Source: Nitrobacter sp. Nb-311A (GTDB lineage Bacteria > Pseudomonadota > Alphaproteobacteria > Rhizobiales > Xanthobacteraceae). From it: a DNA stretch of 64,000 nucleotides. The stretch spans positions 62,001-126,000 of the forward strand of contig NZ_AAMY01000007.1 of the NCBI RefSeq assembly GCF_000152905.1. The letters run 5' to 3'. The notes under the pieces are model-generated. The model saw nothing but the letters and a program-made list of their open reading frames with translations. It was not told the origin of the DNA and made no database searches. Below are positions 25,195 to 32,943 of this stretch, piece by piece; the stretch's first letter is position 1, and each line of letters opens with the position of its first letter. A program made the position numbers and the translations under genes.

Positions 25195-25725
25195 CTAAAC
25201 CTTCTCAACCTGGCCGAACTCCAGTTCCACTGGCGTCGCGCGGCCGAAAATCGACACCGCAACCTTCACGCGTGAGCGCGCCTCGTCGATTTCCTCCACG
25301 ACCCCGGAGAACGACGCGAACGGGCCATCAGCAACGCGGACGTTCTCACCGATCTCGAAGGAGACCGACGCCTTGGGCCGCTCCACGCCTTCCTGCACCT
25401 GATGCATGATGCGCATGGCCTCGGCTTCCGAAATCGGCATCGGCTTGTTCTCGGCGCCGAGGAAGCCCGTGACTTTCGGAGTGTTCTTGATGAGATGGAA
25501 CGCCTCGTCGGTGAGGTTCATCTTCACCAGCACGTAACCCGGGAAGAACTTGCGCTCGGTATCGACCTTGCGGCCGCGCCGGACTTCCGTGACCTTCTCG
25601 GTCGGCACCAGCACCTGCTCGAAGAGATCCTCAAGGCCCCGCTGCTTGGCCTGCTCCCGGATCGATTCCGAGACCTTCTTTTCGAAGTTCGAATAGGCGT
25701 GGACGATATACCAGCGCATGCTCAT
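25195..25725 (-). CDS. nusG: Transcription termination/antitermination factor NusG
   Basis: NusG binds RNA polymerase to suppress pausing, assists Rho and links the polymerase to ribosomal S10. 176 residues. The N-terminal domain starts R-W-Y-I-V-H-A-Y-S-N-F-E-K-K and contains F-F-P-G-Y-V-L-V. The C-terminal KOW domain (V-R-V-A-D-G-P-F-A-S-F-S-G-V-V) is complete. It lies 30 bases after secE, the standard arrangement. Confidence 0.97.
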   Translation of the reverse strand: MSMRWYIVHAYSNFEKKVSESIREQAKQRGLEDLFEQVLVPTEKVTEVRRGRKVDTERKFFPGYVLVKMNLTDEAFHLIKNTPKVTGFLGAENKPMPISEAEAMRIMHQVQEGVERPKASVSFEIGENVRVADGPFASFSGVVEEIDEARSRVKVAVSIFGRATPVELEFGQVEKV

Positions 25726-25755
25726 TAGTTCAGTCCGTGCGCATCGTTCGCGATG

Positions 25756-25947
25756 TCAATGAAGACCAAGTACGAACGTGATGAAAACGCGAATAATCTG
25801 ATCCGTGAAAAAGAAGAAGATCGACGCCAGCGCCACCATTACGAACACCATGATTGTCGTAACCGTGGTTTCGCGACGCGACGGCCAACTGACCTTCGCG
25901 GTTTCCGTACGCACTTCCTGCAGGAATTTGAACGGGCTGAAAGCCAT
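25756..25947 (-). CDS. secE: Preprotein translocase subunit SecE
   Basis: SecE clamps SecY in the inner-membrane Sec channel. 63 residues, the short single-span form found outside enterics. The amphipathic F-L-Q-E-V-R-T-E-T-A-K-V-S-W-P-S motif with the conserved W-P precedes one transmembrane helix (about residues 30-55). A candidate promoter at 26063-26091 would serve secE-nusG. It lies downstream of trnW, as in many proteobacteria. Confidence 0.95.
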   Translation of the reverse strand: MAFSPFKFLQEVRTETAKVSWPSRRETTVTTIMVFVMVALASIFFFFTDQIIRVFITFVLGLH

Positions 25948-26062
25948 CGTTGATAATCCGCGTTCGTTTGTGCCGGTCTGGGTTTCGGATATTCGGACAG
26001 CCTCTCTCGCGCGCCCAACCCTCTATCTGAGGTTAGCCGCCCAACGGGCTCGACTGTCCGGG

Positions 26063-26091
26063 AATTCAGGGCCGCGTCGGATATCCGTCAA
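26063..26091 (-). promoter_or_regulatory. Candidate promoter for secE-nusG
   Basis: Minus strand: TTGACG (26091-26086), 17-base spacer, TGAATT (26068-26063). It starts transcription near 26056, about 110 nt before secE and after the trnW gene. The -35 is good and the -10 moderate. Confidence 0.35.
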
Positions 26092-26206
26092 ATCGGGCCG
26101 ACAGCAGGTGCCGCTATCTACTGCCGGCGGCTGAAAAGGTCAAGGGTGCGGCTTGGCAACCTGCCTGGCCCGGAGCGATTGCATGGCCGGGAGTCGAACG
26201 ACCGAC

Positions 26207-26282
26207 TGGCAGGAGTGGCAGGGCTCGAACCTGCGACCCCCGGTTTTGGAGACCGGTGCTCTACCAATTGAGCTACACTCCT
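26207..26282 (-). tRNA. trnW: tRNA-Trp (CCA anticodon)
   Basis: Minus strand cloverleaf: acceptor arms AGGAGTG/CACTCCT, D-arm AGCTCAATTGGTAGAGCA, anticodon loop CTCCAAA with CCA, and T-arm GCAGGTTCGAGCCCTGC. The discriminator G is followed by an encoded CCA (26209-26207). A small GC hairpin (26287-26306) precedes the 5' end. The trnW-secE-nusG order is the usual one. Confidence 0.97.
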
Positions 26283-26286
26283 GTGA

Positions 26287-26306
26287 GGCCTGCGTCGCCG
26301 CAGGCC
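26287..26306 (-). other. GC hairpin just upstream of trnW
   Basis: GGCCTGCG, a TCGC loop and CGCAGGCC give a perfect 8-bp stem five bases before the tRNA 5' end. It could be the old 3'-end structure of the lost upstream tuf gene or a processing signal; there is no T-tract. Confidence 0.45.
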
Positions 26307-26429
26307 CTGGCCGTTTCAAGCATGACGGGCGCCCTGATTGCAAGTGGCAAGCAATCCCGGACCGCGTGTTCCTGAGCAGCTGCCAGTTCTGGCCGTGGTT
26401 GACGGCGCGCGCTTCGCCCCCCGCCTTAT

Positions 26430-26513
26430 GTCGAGGAACTTTCGGGGCATCTCAACGCCGCTCACCGTCGTCTTCCGCATCCGGCGGAAGCCGACAATCT
26501 CGATTTCCTTGCC
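26430..26513 (-). pseudogene. Remnant of a second EF-Tu gene (domain 2 fragment)
   Basis: Aligned by hand to the intact tuf gene (3407-3490), about 69 of 84 bases agree without gaps. Translated on the minus strand it gives G-K-E-I-E-I-V-G and K-T-T-V-S-G-V-E-M, against G-E-E-I-E-I-V-G and K-T-T-V-T-G-V-E-M in EF-Tu; about 20 of 28 residues match. Protein identity is below DNA identity, as expected once selection is lost. Nothing else of the gene is recognisable: the 5' side ends before the IS element and the 3' side is unrelated sequence. Its position, tuf-trnW-secE-nusG, is the classical tufB locus. Confidence 0.85.
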
Positions 26514-26637
26514 AATGTCCGGATCGGTTTAGATGCGATCTAAAGTTAGGAGCTTGCGCGACGCGTTATTTGTCTCTGTATAGGCGTGCATACTCGGACA
26601 GGAATCGTAGCGTGGCGCCGGCCGACATTCTCGACTG

Positions 26638-27501
26638 TCAATCGGCTCGCAAATTTGACCCCGTATCGGCGTTCAATTTTGACCCCTTCGCGCGGCGTGG
26701 TTTGAGGGTAGCGCTCGACTCGTCGGAGCTGGCCGGGATTGCGGAGACGAGACGAGCGCGGGTGGCGTGATCGTCGTCGCGGCTTTTGAAGCGCCAGCTG
26801 TCGTTACCGGTTTCGACGATGTCGCAGTGGTGGGTCAACCGGTCGAGCAGCGCGGTGGTCATCTTGGCGTCGCCGAACACGCTGGGCCATTCGCCGAAGG
26901 CGAGATTGGTGGTGACGATGACGGAAGCACGCTCGTAGAGCCGGCTGACGAGATGGAACAGCAACTGGCCGCCGGATTGGGCAAAGGGCAGATATCCGAG
27001 TTCGTCGAGCACGATGAAGTCCATCCGGGTCAGATGTTCGGCAAGCCGGCCCTGACGTCCGTTACGGGTCTCGATCTCGAGGCGATTGACGAGGTCGACC
27101 ACGTTGTAGAAGCGACCGCGGGCGCCGGATCGGATGCAGCTTCTGGCGATTGCGATGGCCAGGTGGGTTTTGCCTGTGCCGGTGCCGCCGACGAGCACGA
27201 CGTTGCGCTGCTGGGCGATGAAGCCGCCGCCGGCGAGATCATTGACGAGCGTCTGATTGATCGGCGTGCCTTCGAACTGGAAGTCATCGAGATCCTTGGC
27301 CAATGGCAGCTTGGCGATGGTGAGCTGGTACTTGATCGACCGCGCCTGCTTCTCGTTGATCTCGGCGCTGAGCAGGTCGCCGACGATGTGCTGAGGTTCG
27401 TGCTGGCGCTTGACGGCCGTCGCCATGATCTCGTCGAAGGCAGCCCTCATTCCGTAGAGTTTGAGCTCACCCATGAGGTCGAAGATTTGGGTTCGTTCCA
27501 T
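26638..27501 (-). CDS. istB: IS21-family helper ATPase IstB
   Basis: 287 residues. An AAA+ ATPase of the DnaC type that activates the IstA transposase and selects target DNA. Walker [10 protein letters not shown] and Walker [10 protein letters not shown] are intact, followed by the I-V-T-T-N sensor. The ATG at 27501 shares a base with the istA stop (TGATG) and has GGAGG eight bases upstream, so translation is coupled. The C-terminus reads into the terminal repeat and stops within three bases of the element's end. Confidence 0.93.
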   Translation of the reverse strand: MERTQIFDLMGELKLYGMRAAFDEIMATAVKRQHEPQHIVGDLLSAEINEKQARSIKYQLTIAKLPLAKDLDDFQFEGTPINQTLVNDLAGGGFIAQQRNVVLVGGTGTGKTHLAIAIARSCIRSGARGRFYNVVDLVNRLEIETRNGRQGRLAEHLTRMDFIVLDELGYLPFAQSGGQLLFHLVSRLYERASVIVTTNLAFGEWPSVFGDAKMTTALLDRLTHHCDIVETGNDSWRFKSRDDDHATRARLVSAIPASSDESSATLKPRRAKGSKLNADTGSNLRAD

Positions 27502-29000
27502 CAGATGGTCCTCCGGAGGTTGTCGTAACGGGCGCAATCGGCGATCGGCGCATGGCGGAGCGTCAGTGCCGCCGGCGTCATAATGTTGGCCGGTGCAGCG
27601 GGTTCGCGTTGGCGAGCCAGGATGTTGAGAACGACGTCAGCGGAATGAACGCCATGAGCGATCGCCTCGGCGCAGGCGGCTTCGACCGCCGACAAACCGT
27701 CCGTCAGCACCGCATTGAGGATGTCGACCATCTGTCGATTGCCGTCGTCGGTGCTGGCGAGCCTGCGCCGGATCCGTTCGATCGCGGCCGGCAACACCCA
27801 GTCCTTGAAGGGTGCGCCGTTACGTAAGGCCCCGGGTTTGCGCGCGAGCACCGGCACGTAGTGCCAGGGATTGTAGGTCGTCTCGCCGCGTCCGAACGAT
27901 CGCGGATGCTCCGCAACGATGCGCCCGTCCTGACGGATCACGATGCGATCGGCATAGGCTTGAACTTCGACCGGGCGCCCGACGGCGCTGGCAGCGACCG
28001 AGTATTTGTTGTTGTCGAAGCGCACCAGGCAGGTCTTCGAGACCGATGCCGGCACCGCGTGGAATCCGTCGAACCGGCCAGCATAGGGAACGAGCTTGGG
28101 CCGCTCGGCTTCGAACACCTCCCAGACCGTCTGTTCGGCCAGTTCTGGATGTCGGTGCGCCTTGGCGTAGGCGATGCACTTATCCAGAAGCCACGCGTTC
28201 AACTCGTCCAGGGTTTTGAACCGCAGCCGTGGCGTGAAGAACCGTTCCCGGACCAGCCCGACCTGGTTCTCGACCTGACCCTTCTCCCAGCCCGACGCCG
28301 GCGTGCAGGCGACCGGATCGATCAGATAGTGGCTGCACATCTGCAGGAAGCGGCGATTGTAGCGGCGATCCTTGCCGACGAAGATCGTCTCTACCGCCGT
28401 CTTCATGTTGTCGTAGATGCCGCGGCTGCAGGTACCCTTGAACAGTGCGAACGCCCGGTCGTGGGCGTCGAATACCATCTCCTGCGTCTCCCGCGGATAG
28501 GCCCGCACGAACAGCATGCGGCTGTGGCACAGCCGGACATGAGCGACCTTCACGATCGCCGTCACGCCGTTGAGGAGAACGATCTCATGGCTCCAGTCGA
28601 ACTGGTAGGCTTCGCCCGCCGCAAAGCTCAACGGAACATAGGCCGCCGCGGTCGATTGCCCGCGCTCCTTGCTCCAACGCCTGGCGTAACGCCGTACGGC
28701 ATCGTAGCCGCCGTCATAGCCGCGTCCGCGCAACTCTTCGAAGATCCGGATCAGCGTCAGCTGTTCGCGAGCCGATTTGGCCGCGTTCGCCGCCAGCAGT
28801 TCATCAAGCTCCGCCGCCCAACGCCCGAGTTTGGGGCGCGGCTGGATCGAACGCTCATACTCGAACAAGGTCTTGCCCGACCTCAGCACCTTCCGGACCG
28901 TGTTCCGCGACACCTTCAGGTCACGGGCGATCTCCTTGATCGTCTTGCCCTTGATGAAGTGTTCGCGCCGTATCCGCGCAATCGTCTCCACGATCAGCAT
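27501..29000 (-). CDS. istA: IS21-family transposase IstA
   Basis: 499 residues. An N-terminal HTH ([20 protein letters not shown]) is followed by an rve/DDE integrase core: Y-Q-F-D-W-S-H-E gives the first Asp, I-Y-D-N-M-K-T-A the second, and [10 protein letters not shown] the Glu. A C-terminal Mu-transposase-like domain contains the F-D-N-N-K-Y-S-V strand. No frameshift or stop is seen, so the element is probably functional. Confidence 0.93.
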   Translation of the reverse strand: MLIVETIARIRREHFIKGKTIKEIARDLKVSRNTVRKVLRSGKTLFEYERSIQPRPKLGRWAAELDELLAANAAKSAREQLTLIRIFEELRGRGYDGGYDAVRRYARRWSKERGQSTAAAYVPLSFAAGEAYQFDWSHEIVLLNGVTAIVKVAHVRLCHSRMLFVRAYPRETQEMVFDAHDRAFALFKGTCSRGIYDNMKTAVETIFVGKDRRYNRRFLQMCSHYLIDPVACTPASGWEKGQVENQVGLVRERFFTPRLRFKTLDELNAWLLDKCIAYAKAHRHPELAEQTVWEVFEAERPKLVPYAGRFDGFHAVPASVSKTCLVRFDNNKYSVAASAVGRPVEVQAYADRIVIRQDGRIVAEHPRSFGRGETTYNPWHYVPVLARKPGALRNGAPFKDWVLPAAIERIRRRLASTDDGNRQMVDILNAVLTDGLSAVEAACAEAIAHGVHSADVVLNILARQREPAAPANIMTPAALTLRHAPIADCARYDNLRRTI

Positions 29001-29164
29001 CCCCGACCACCTGCTTCATGACAAAGCAGGCAGCGCAACAGCCAACCTGTAGGGGGTCAATTTTGGACGCCGATCCCCCGGCTTACGGGGTCAATTTTGC
29101 ATGCCGAATGACAGTTCTGATGATGTTGTTTTTTGTAGCCATAACGTCTCCCGTTGTGCGACAA

Positions 29165-29183
29165 TGATGCTCATAGAGCATCA
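29165..29183. promoter_or_regulatory. Perfect inverted repeat upstream of the RHH gene
   Basis: TGATGCTC and GAGCATCA flank a 3-base centre, ending 46 bases before the ribbon-helix-helix start. Dyads of this size are typical of autorepressor operators. The link to the RHH protein is an inference from position. Confidence 0.45.
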
Positions 29184-29229
29184 TCAACCTTTGCACGACG
29201 CAAGGGGCACAACGGGGTACATCCTCAAG

Positions 29230-29382
29230 ATGGTTAAAAAAGACGATCGACTAAACGTTCGAATTGATGAGTCGCTTCGCGCTGCATTGGAGCAAGCCGC
29301 TGCCGACGATCAAAGAACGCTGTCGTCGCTTGTCGCAAAAGTTTTATCAGAATGGGCGCGCAAGCGGGGCTATCTGAAATAG
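29230..29382 (+). CDS. Small ribbon-helix-helix (Arc/CopG-like) protein
   Basis: 50 residues from the ATG at 29230 (M-V-K-K-D-D-R). The R-L-N-V-R-I-D strand followed by two helices (S-L-R-A-A-L-E-Q-A-A and L-S-S-L-V-A-K-V-L-S-E-W) is the RHH DNA-binding fold. It most likely acts as a dimeric transcription factor, perhaps autoregulating through the dyad at 29165-29183. No toxin gene follows within 500 bases, so calling it an antitoxin is not supported. The DNA is clearly AT-richer than the ribosomal genes, in line with acquisition together with the adjacent IS element. The next gene is on the other strand. Confidence 0.65.
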   Translation: MVKKDDRLNVRIDESLRAALEQAAADDQRTLSSLVAKVLSEWARKRGYLK

Positions 29383-29526
29383 CTCCCACAGGCCACCTAC
29401 GGCTAACCCTTCCCGAAATTTCGGGGAGCGACGGAGAACGCGACGCAGGACGGTAATCGCGCTAGTGCGATGGCCAGTGCGGTCGCTTCAGCGGTATGGT
29501 TGATTGCCCGCGCGATCATGAAGGGC

Positions 29527-29552
29527 CATGTCTGCACAATTGTGCAGACATG
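29527..29552. repeat. Perfect 26-bp palindrome
   Basis: Each half is CATGTCTGCACAA read from its own strand, with no central spacer and no mismatch. It lies 13 bases past the stop of a small minus-strand frame. There is no T-tract, so a terminator is unlikely. A dyad-binding protein site or a recombination site are both possible. Confidence 0.7.
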
Positions 29553-29564
29553 TACGGCTAAAGC

Positions 29565-29663
29565 TTAGTGGAACATGATCCATACAAGCAAAATCACGCC
29601 GCGAGCAAAGATTTCGATTTCGCGTTTGGTGATCTCGGCGTCGCAGGAGAAACGAACACGCAT
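29565..29663 (-). CDS. Possible 32-residue membrane-associated small protein
   Basis: ATG at 29663 with AGGGA six to seven bases upstream; stop TAA at 29565. The peptide has a charged N-terminal half (M-R-V-R-F-S-C-D-A-E-I-T-K-R-E) and a hydrophobic C-terminal half (G-V-I-L-L-V-W-I-M-F-H), long enough for a partial membrane insertion. I cannot name a family with confidence. The good ribosome-binding site is the main argument for it, and its short length is the main argument against. Confidence 0.35.
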   Translation of the reverse strand: MRVRFSCDAEITKREIEIFARGVILLVWIMFH

Positions 29664-29764
29664 AGCAATCCCTTTCGGATCGCGCGCGTCCTACGCGGAT
29701 TGATTCGATAGCAGTACGGTACCTGAATCGCGGGAGCGGCGTAAGGCCCCTATGAGGCTTCTAG

Positions 29765-29788
29765 TTGTTGGGGTATTTGTTGGGGTAT
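29765..29788. repeat. Exact tandem duplication of a 12-mer
   Basis: TTGTTGGGGTAT occurs twice, head to tail without a gap. It lies in AT-rich DNA about 100 bases downstream (minus strand) of the beta-barrel gene. No function is visible. It might be a scar of an integration event. Confidence 0.6.
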
Positions 29789-29827
29789 CAGATTCTAGTA
29801 TGAGATATTTCAGATATTTAGATGACG

Positions 29828-29854
29828 AAAAGGCCGACATGAAACCGGCCTTTT
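29828..29854 (-). terminator. Terminator of the outer-membrane protein gene
   Basis: AAAAGGCCG and CGGCCTTTT form a 9-bp stem with a 9-base loop, about 35 bases past the gene's stop. T-tracts on both sides make it potentially bidirectional. Confidence 0.8.
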
Positions 29855-29888
29855 CATTCGACCCGTATCGGATGATCTACGGGCGATC

Positions 29889-30599
29889 TCAATAATGAGG
29901 GACCGGTGGTCCTCCCCAGCCGAAGCGATAGTTCACGCCGGCCTTGACGGTATGCTCGTCGTTGCGGAAGCTGGCTCCGACCACATCGGCTGGAGAACCC
30001 GCGCCGAACGTGGTTTTGCCGAAGTTGTAATACTGGTACTCCGCCTTGGCCGACCAGTTAGGTGCGAACATATATTCGAGACCCGCACCGACCGTGTAAC
30101 CGCTGTCCCGATTTCCGGTGGCTGTGAAAGCCTGCGGTACACCGGCCGCGTTGGTGACCCCTAGGGCGCCGTCCCTGAATGCATAGCCGCCCTTGGCATA
30201 TAGAAGCGTCGGTCCCCACACATAGCCGAGCCGACCGGTCACCGAGCCCAGACCGCTGTTGCCGCCGGTGACGACACTGCCGCCCGGAAAGGCCACGTCT
30301 CCTCTATAGTTGGCGAGCCAGCTATATTGGGCCTCGACGCCGAGTACCCACTGGTTCGCGAACTGGTAGTCGGCGCCGCCCTGCACGCCCCCGAGGAAGC
30401 GCCCGTCGCTGCCACCCAGGCCGCCGCCGAACGCGCCGCCGAGATGGCCGCCGACATAGAAGCCGGTCCAGTTATAGACGGCCTGCTGCGGCGGCGTATA
30501 GGTCGGCGCCTTGGTATAAGGCCGTGGCGGAAGGTCAGCCGCAAGTCCGGGTGCGGCGAAGGCTGCAACGGTCGCAGCCGCGAGCAAGAATTTCCTCAT
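29889..30599 (-). CDS. Outer-membrane beta-barrel protein (Omp25/31 type)
   Basis: 236 residues from the ATG at 30599, which has GAGGGG upstream. A clear Sec signal peptide (M-R-K-F-L-L-A-A-A-T-V-A-A-F to G-L-A-A) precedes a Pro-rich linker and then W-T-G-F-Y-V-G-G-H-L-G-G, the hallmark entry strand of rhizobial Omp25/31-like 8-strand barrels. Alternating G/aromatic strands follow, ending in V-K-A-G-V-N-Y-R-F. It is located in the outer membrane. Such proteins are usually abundant surface antigens in this family; no specific substrate is implied. Confidence 0.88.
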   Translation of the reverse strand: MRKFLLAAATVAAFAAPGLAADLPPRPYTKAPTYTPPQQAVYNWTGFYVGGHLGGAFGGGLGGSDGRFLGGVQGGADYQFANQWVLGVEAQYSWLANYRGDVAFPGGSVVTGGNSGLGSVTGRLGYVWGPTLLYAKGGYAFRDGALGVTNAAGVPQAFTATGNRDSGYTVGAGLEYMFAPNWSAKAEYQYYNFGKTTFGAGSPADVVGASFRNDEHTVKAGVNYRFGWGGPPVPHY

Positions 30600-30723
30600 G
30601 ATGGGATTCCCCTCTCGTTGGATTACCGCCATCCTTATTCACCATGGCTAAACAACGTGGCGCGAGTTTGATACCCCGGCACCAGAGCGGCGGCGACGGT
30701 TCCATACGACGCTATTCCTATGT

Positions 30724-30752
30724 AGGAACTGCCGCGCGGAAAAACAGTTCCT
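30724..30752. other. Inverted repeat between porin and lipoprotein genes
   Basis: AGGAACTG and CAGTTCCT are perfect 8-bp arms with a 13-base loop. The site lies past the lipoprotein gene's stop and upstream of the porin gene. It could be an mRNA 3' hairpin or an operator; there is no T-tract. Confidence 0.4.
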
Positions 30753-30854
30753 CACCTCAGCCGCGGTCGCCTACGGATTCGACCGGCCCAAGGCTCCACC
30801 CCAAAGGTGATCAGCTGACCGGAGGTCAAGAAGCACCAGCCCTACCCCGCGGGC

Positions 30855-31295
30855 TCAGCGCGTCAGTTTCTCGAGCTCCGGGAAGGGCGCGTAGCCCGCG
30901 CCCGCACAGATGTCATCAGCCTTCTCGATCATGCGATCGAGCCGCGCATCGACGTACACGACCGCGCGCTGCACACCCCCCCGATAGCTGCCGTCTATCT
31001 CGCGGGCGTTATAGCGCAGGCAACTCACATAACGCCGCCGGCCACCGACAGTGCGCTGAGCCGGCTCCGCTATCGCAGCGTCACGAATGCCGGCGGGGTT
31101 GTTGAGGTAGGTTCTGAGAAACGCGAGCAGTTGGGCGCGATAATCGACCGGAAACGGTTGATCGGCCACGCCACGATCATCGGTATAGACCAGGCCGCCC
31201 TGACCAGCACCCTGATCGCCGCTGTCGGTCACGCAGGCCGCGAGCGATGACGCCAGCACCGCGATCGCCAGGAATCTTGCAGATGCCCCCGACAT
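30855..31295 (-). CDS. Predicted lipoprotein, unknown function
   Basis: 146 residues. The N-terminus (F-L-A-I-A-V-L-A-S-S-L-A-A-C) ends in a good lipobox, S-L-A-A-C, so the mature protein should start at the Cys and be lipid-anchored, probably in the outer or inner membrane facing the periplasm. The mature part has a conserved-looking Y-V-S-C-L-R-Y-N-A-R segment and a second Cys near the end (D-D-I-C-A-G-A-G-Y). I recognise it as a type widespread in Bradyrhizobiaceae, without known function. No operon partner is evident. Confidence 0.75.
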   Translation of the reverse strand: MSGASARFLAIAVLASSLAACVTDSGDQGAGQGGLVYTDDRGVADQPFPVDYRAQLLAFLRTYLNNPAGIRDAAIAEPAQRTVGGRRRYVSCLRYNAREIDGSYRGGVQRAVVYVDARLDRMIEKADDICAGAGYAPFPELEKLTR

Positions 31296-31461
31296 CCGTC
31301 CGTCTTTCCAGTTTGTATTTCCCCAGAAAGCACTAAACCGTCCGCAACTGGAATCAAATTCGTATTTCGCTTATCGATGCAAAAGTTCAGGTTGCGGCGA
31401 ATCGAGGCTTACGGCAACCGGGGACGATCGCCGCAAGCCATGATCGCATCTCGTGATGGAA

Positions 31462-31668
31462 TTAGCCGTGCTTGTGGGGACGATGATGACGGACGTGCCG
31501 GTGAGCACGATGGTGATGACGCCCCATCTTGGCGTTGGCGTTCAGCGCTTTCGACTTGACGGTCGTCGTCTTGGCCACGGGGGCCTGGGCAGTGCGGGAA
31601 GTGCTGGCCATCGCGGGCGCAACAAACACCGAAGCAGCGAGCAGCGCGGCAGAAATCGTCTTGAACAT
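31462..31668 (-). CDS. Small secreted His-rich protein
   Basis: 68 residues. A signal peptide (M-F-K-T-I-S-A-A-L-L-A-A-S-V-F-V-A-P-A-M-A) is followed by a short Thr/Lys linker (K-T-T-T-V-K-S-K) and a terminal H-H-H-R-A-H-R-H-V-R-H-H-R-P-H-K-H run. The cluster of about twelve histidines suggests binding of nickel, copper or zinc in the periplasm, but no metal gene is adjacent, so this is inference. The gene stands alone. Confidence 0.7.
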   Translation of the reverse strand: MFKTISAALLAASVFVAPAMASTSRTAQAPVAKTTTVKSKALNANAKMGRHHHRAHRHVRHHRPHKHG

Positions 31669-31968
31669 TATCTGGTCTCCTTGGAGCGTGGATCGCCGAG
31701 GTCGCCGTCCGGGTGGCCGGGTTCTCCGATCAGGCCCCCATCATGAAACCGCGTCGCTGAACGTACGCTGAAGCGCAAAAGCGAACTGCGTTCACCTTGA
31801 TGAACAGCCGGTCATAAAACCAACCGGCGGAGCCCCCTGTCCTTTCCGCTAACCATGGGCTAACCGGGGCCTCGACACACGACCGCAAAGCGCGGTTAAG
31901 TGCCGCCTCGATAGTCGGCGCGACCGGAACAACACGCCGACGGCAGCCGCGGAAGCCTGCGAACCATC
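31669..31968. other. Divergent spacer upstream of nadK
   Basis: About 300 bases between the divergent His-rich protein gene and nadK. I see a weak hairpin (GCCGGT..ACCGGC near 31810) and no convincing promoter motif or coding frame. Confidence 0.4.
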
Positions 31969-32748
31969 ATGACCACACCCCCGTCTTATGACCGGATCGC
32001 CTTTGTCGCGAGCGCAAGTCCGGAAGCTCAGCAGGCGCTGACGGAGCTGGTGACGACCTATGGCAATCGCGATCCCGAGGATGCCGATGTGCTGGTTGCG
32101 CTCGGCGGTGACGGGCTGATGCTGCAAACGCTGCAGCGGAACATGCGGTCAGGAAAGCCGATCTACGGGATGCATCGCGGCACGGTTGGATTTCTGATGA
32201 ACGAATACAGCCGGCACGATCTTCAGGCGCGCCTGGCTGCCGCGACCGACACCGTTATCCATCCGCTGTTGATGCGCGCGACCGATACTCACGGCAGGAT
32301 TCATATTCATCATGCCATCAATGAAGTGTCGGTGTTTCGCCAGACTCACCAGGCCGCGCGGCTGCGCATCCTGATCGACGAGCGCGAACGCATGGCTGAA
32401 CTCATTGCCGACGGGGTAATGGTGGCCACGCCCGCCGGATCGACCGCCTACAACCTGTCGGCGCAGGGACCGATCCTGCCCATCAACGCGGCGCTGCTCG
32501 CTCTGACACCGATCAGTCCCTTCCGTCCGCGCCGCTGGCGCGGCGCGCTGTTGCCGGATGCGGCCGTCGTGACCATCGAGGTGCTTGAAGACGAAAAACG
32601 TCCCGTGGCCGCCGTCGCCGATCACGATGAGGCTCGCAACGTCCGCCGCGTCGAGATCTCGTCGGACAAAATGGTTTCAATGCGAATGCTGTTCGACCCG
32701 GGCCACAGCCTTGAGGAGCGAATCCTCAGAGAGCAGTTCGGATACTGA
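31969..32748 (+). CDS. nadK: NAD kinase
   Basis: Phosphorylates NAD+ to NADP+ in the cytoplasm. 259 residues. The catalytic G-G-D-G (46-49) sits in [12 protein letters not shown]. The A-I-N-E-V-S motif that contacts NAD and the [11 protein letters not shown] glycine-rich region follow in order. The start at 31969 gives the normal short alphaproteobacterial length. It stands alone, about 195 bases before a two-component pair. Confidence 0.95.
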   Translation: MTTPPSYDRIAFVASASPEAQQALTELVTTYGNRDPEDADVLVALGGDGLMLQTLQRNMRSGKPIYGMHRGTVGFLMNEYSRHDLQARLAAATDTVIHPLLMRATDTHGRIHIHHAINEVSVFRQTHQAARLRILIDERERMAELIADGVMVATPAGSTAYNLSAQGPILPINAALLALTPISPFRPRRWRGALLPDAAVVTIEVLEDEKRPVAAVADHDEARNVRRVEISSDKMVSMRMLFDPGHSLEERILREQFGY

Positions 32749-32894
32749 ACCTTTCCTCCTCCCTATCCGGAGCGAGCCTTGAGCGCCGCGAGAGATCCGG
32801 AAGCGAATTGATCTTGCGTGCCCTCGCTGGCCCCGAACTTCGCTGCTGCCGTTTTCATCCTCTGCAAGGAAAGCAAAAGGAGCGGCAACCATTC

Positions 32895-32923
32895 GTTAAC
32901 GGCGACGGCATATAGTTAACGGC
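32895..32923. promoter_or_regulatory. Direct repeat of GTTAACGGC, 20-bp period
   Basis: GTTAACGGC occurs at 32895-32903 and 32915-32923, two helical turns apart, about 20 bases before the receiver gene. TTAAC is the half-site of CtrA boxes, but the spacing does not fit the usual TTAA-N7-TTAA. It looks like a regulator-binding site. Confidence 0.4.
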
Positions 32924-32943
32924 AGGTATACCGGGCCCGCTCC

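Larger units (their letters stand above)
26283..26635. other. Decayed interval between trnW and the IS21 element
   Basis: About 350 bases with no working gene. It holds a hairpin (26287-26306) and the tuf remnant (26430-26513). The remaining sequence shows no similarity I recognise and is AT-richer close to the IS element. Confidence 0.6.
26636..29113 (-). mobile_element. IS21-family insertion sequence, complete
   Basis: 2478 bp. The ends begin TGTCAATCGGCTCGCAAATT (left) and, reverse-complemented, TGTCATTCGGCATGCAAAAT (right), both running into TTGACCCCGTA. A second inner copy of AATTTTGACCCC or its variant follows at each end, the multiple terminal repeat layout typical of IS21. It encodes istA and istB in overlapping frames. 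Flanking bases (..TTCTCGAC and GTTCTGAT..) show no obvious 4-8 bp target duplication. Confidence 0.9.
29383..29888. other. Spacer with palindrome, small frame and tandem repeat
   Basis: About 500 bases between the RHH gene and the beta-barrel gene. It contains a perfect 26-bp palindrome (29527-29552), a possible 32-codon gene (29565-29663, minus), a 12-bp tandem duplication (29765-29788) and the porin-side terminator (29828-29854). Base composition is lower in GC than its surroundings. Confidence 0.6.
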
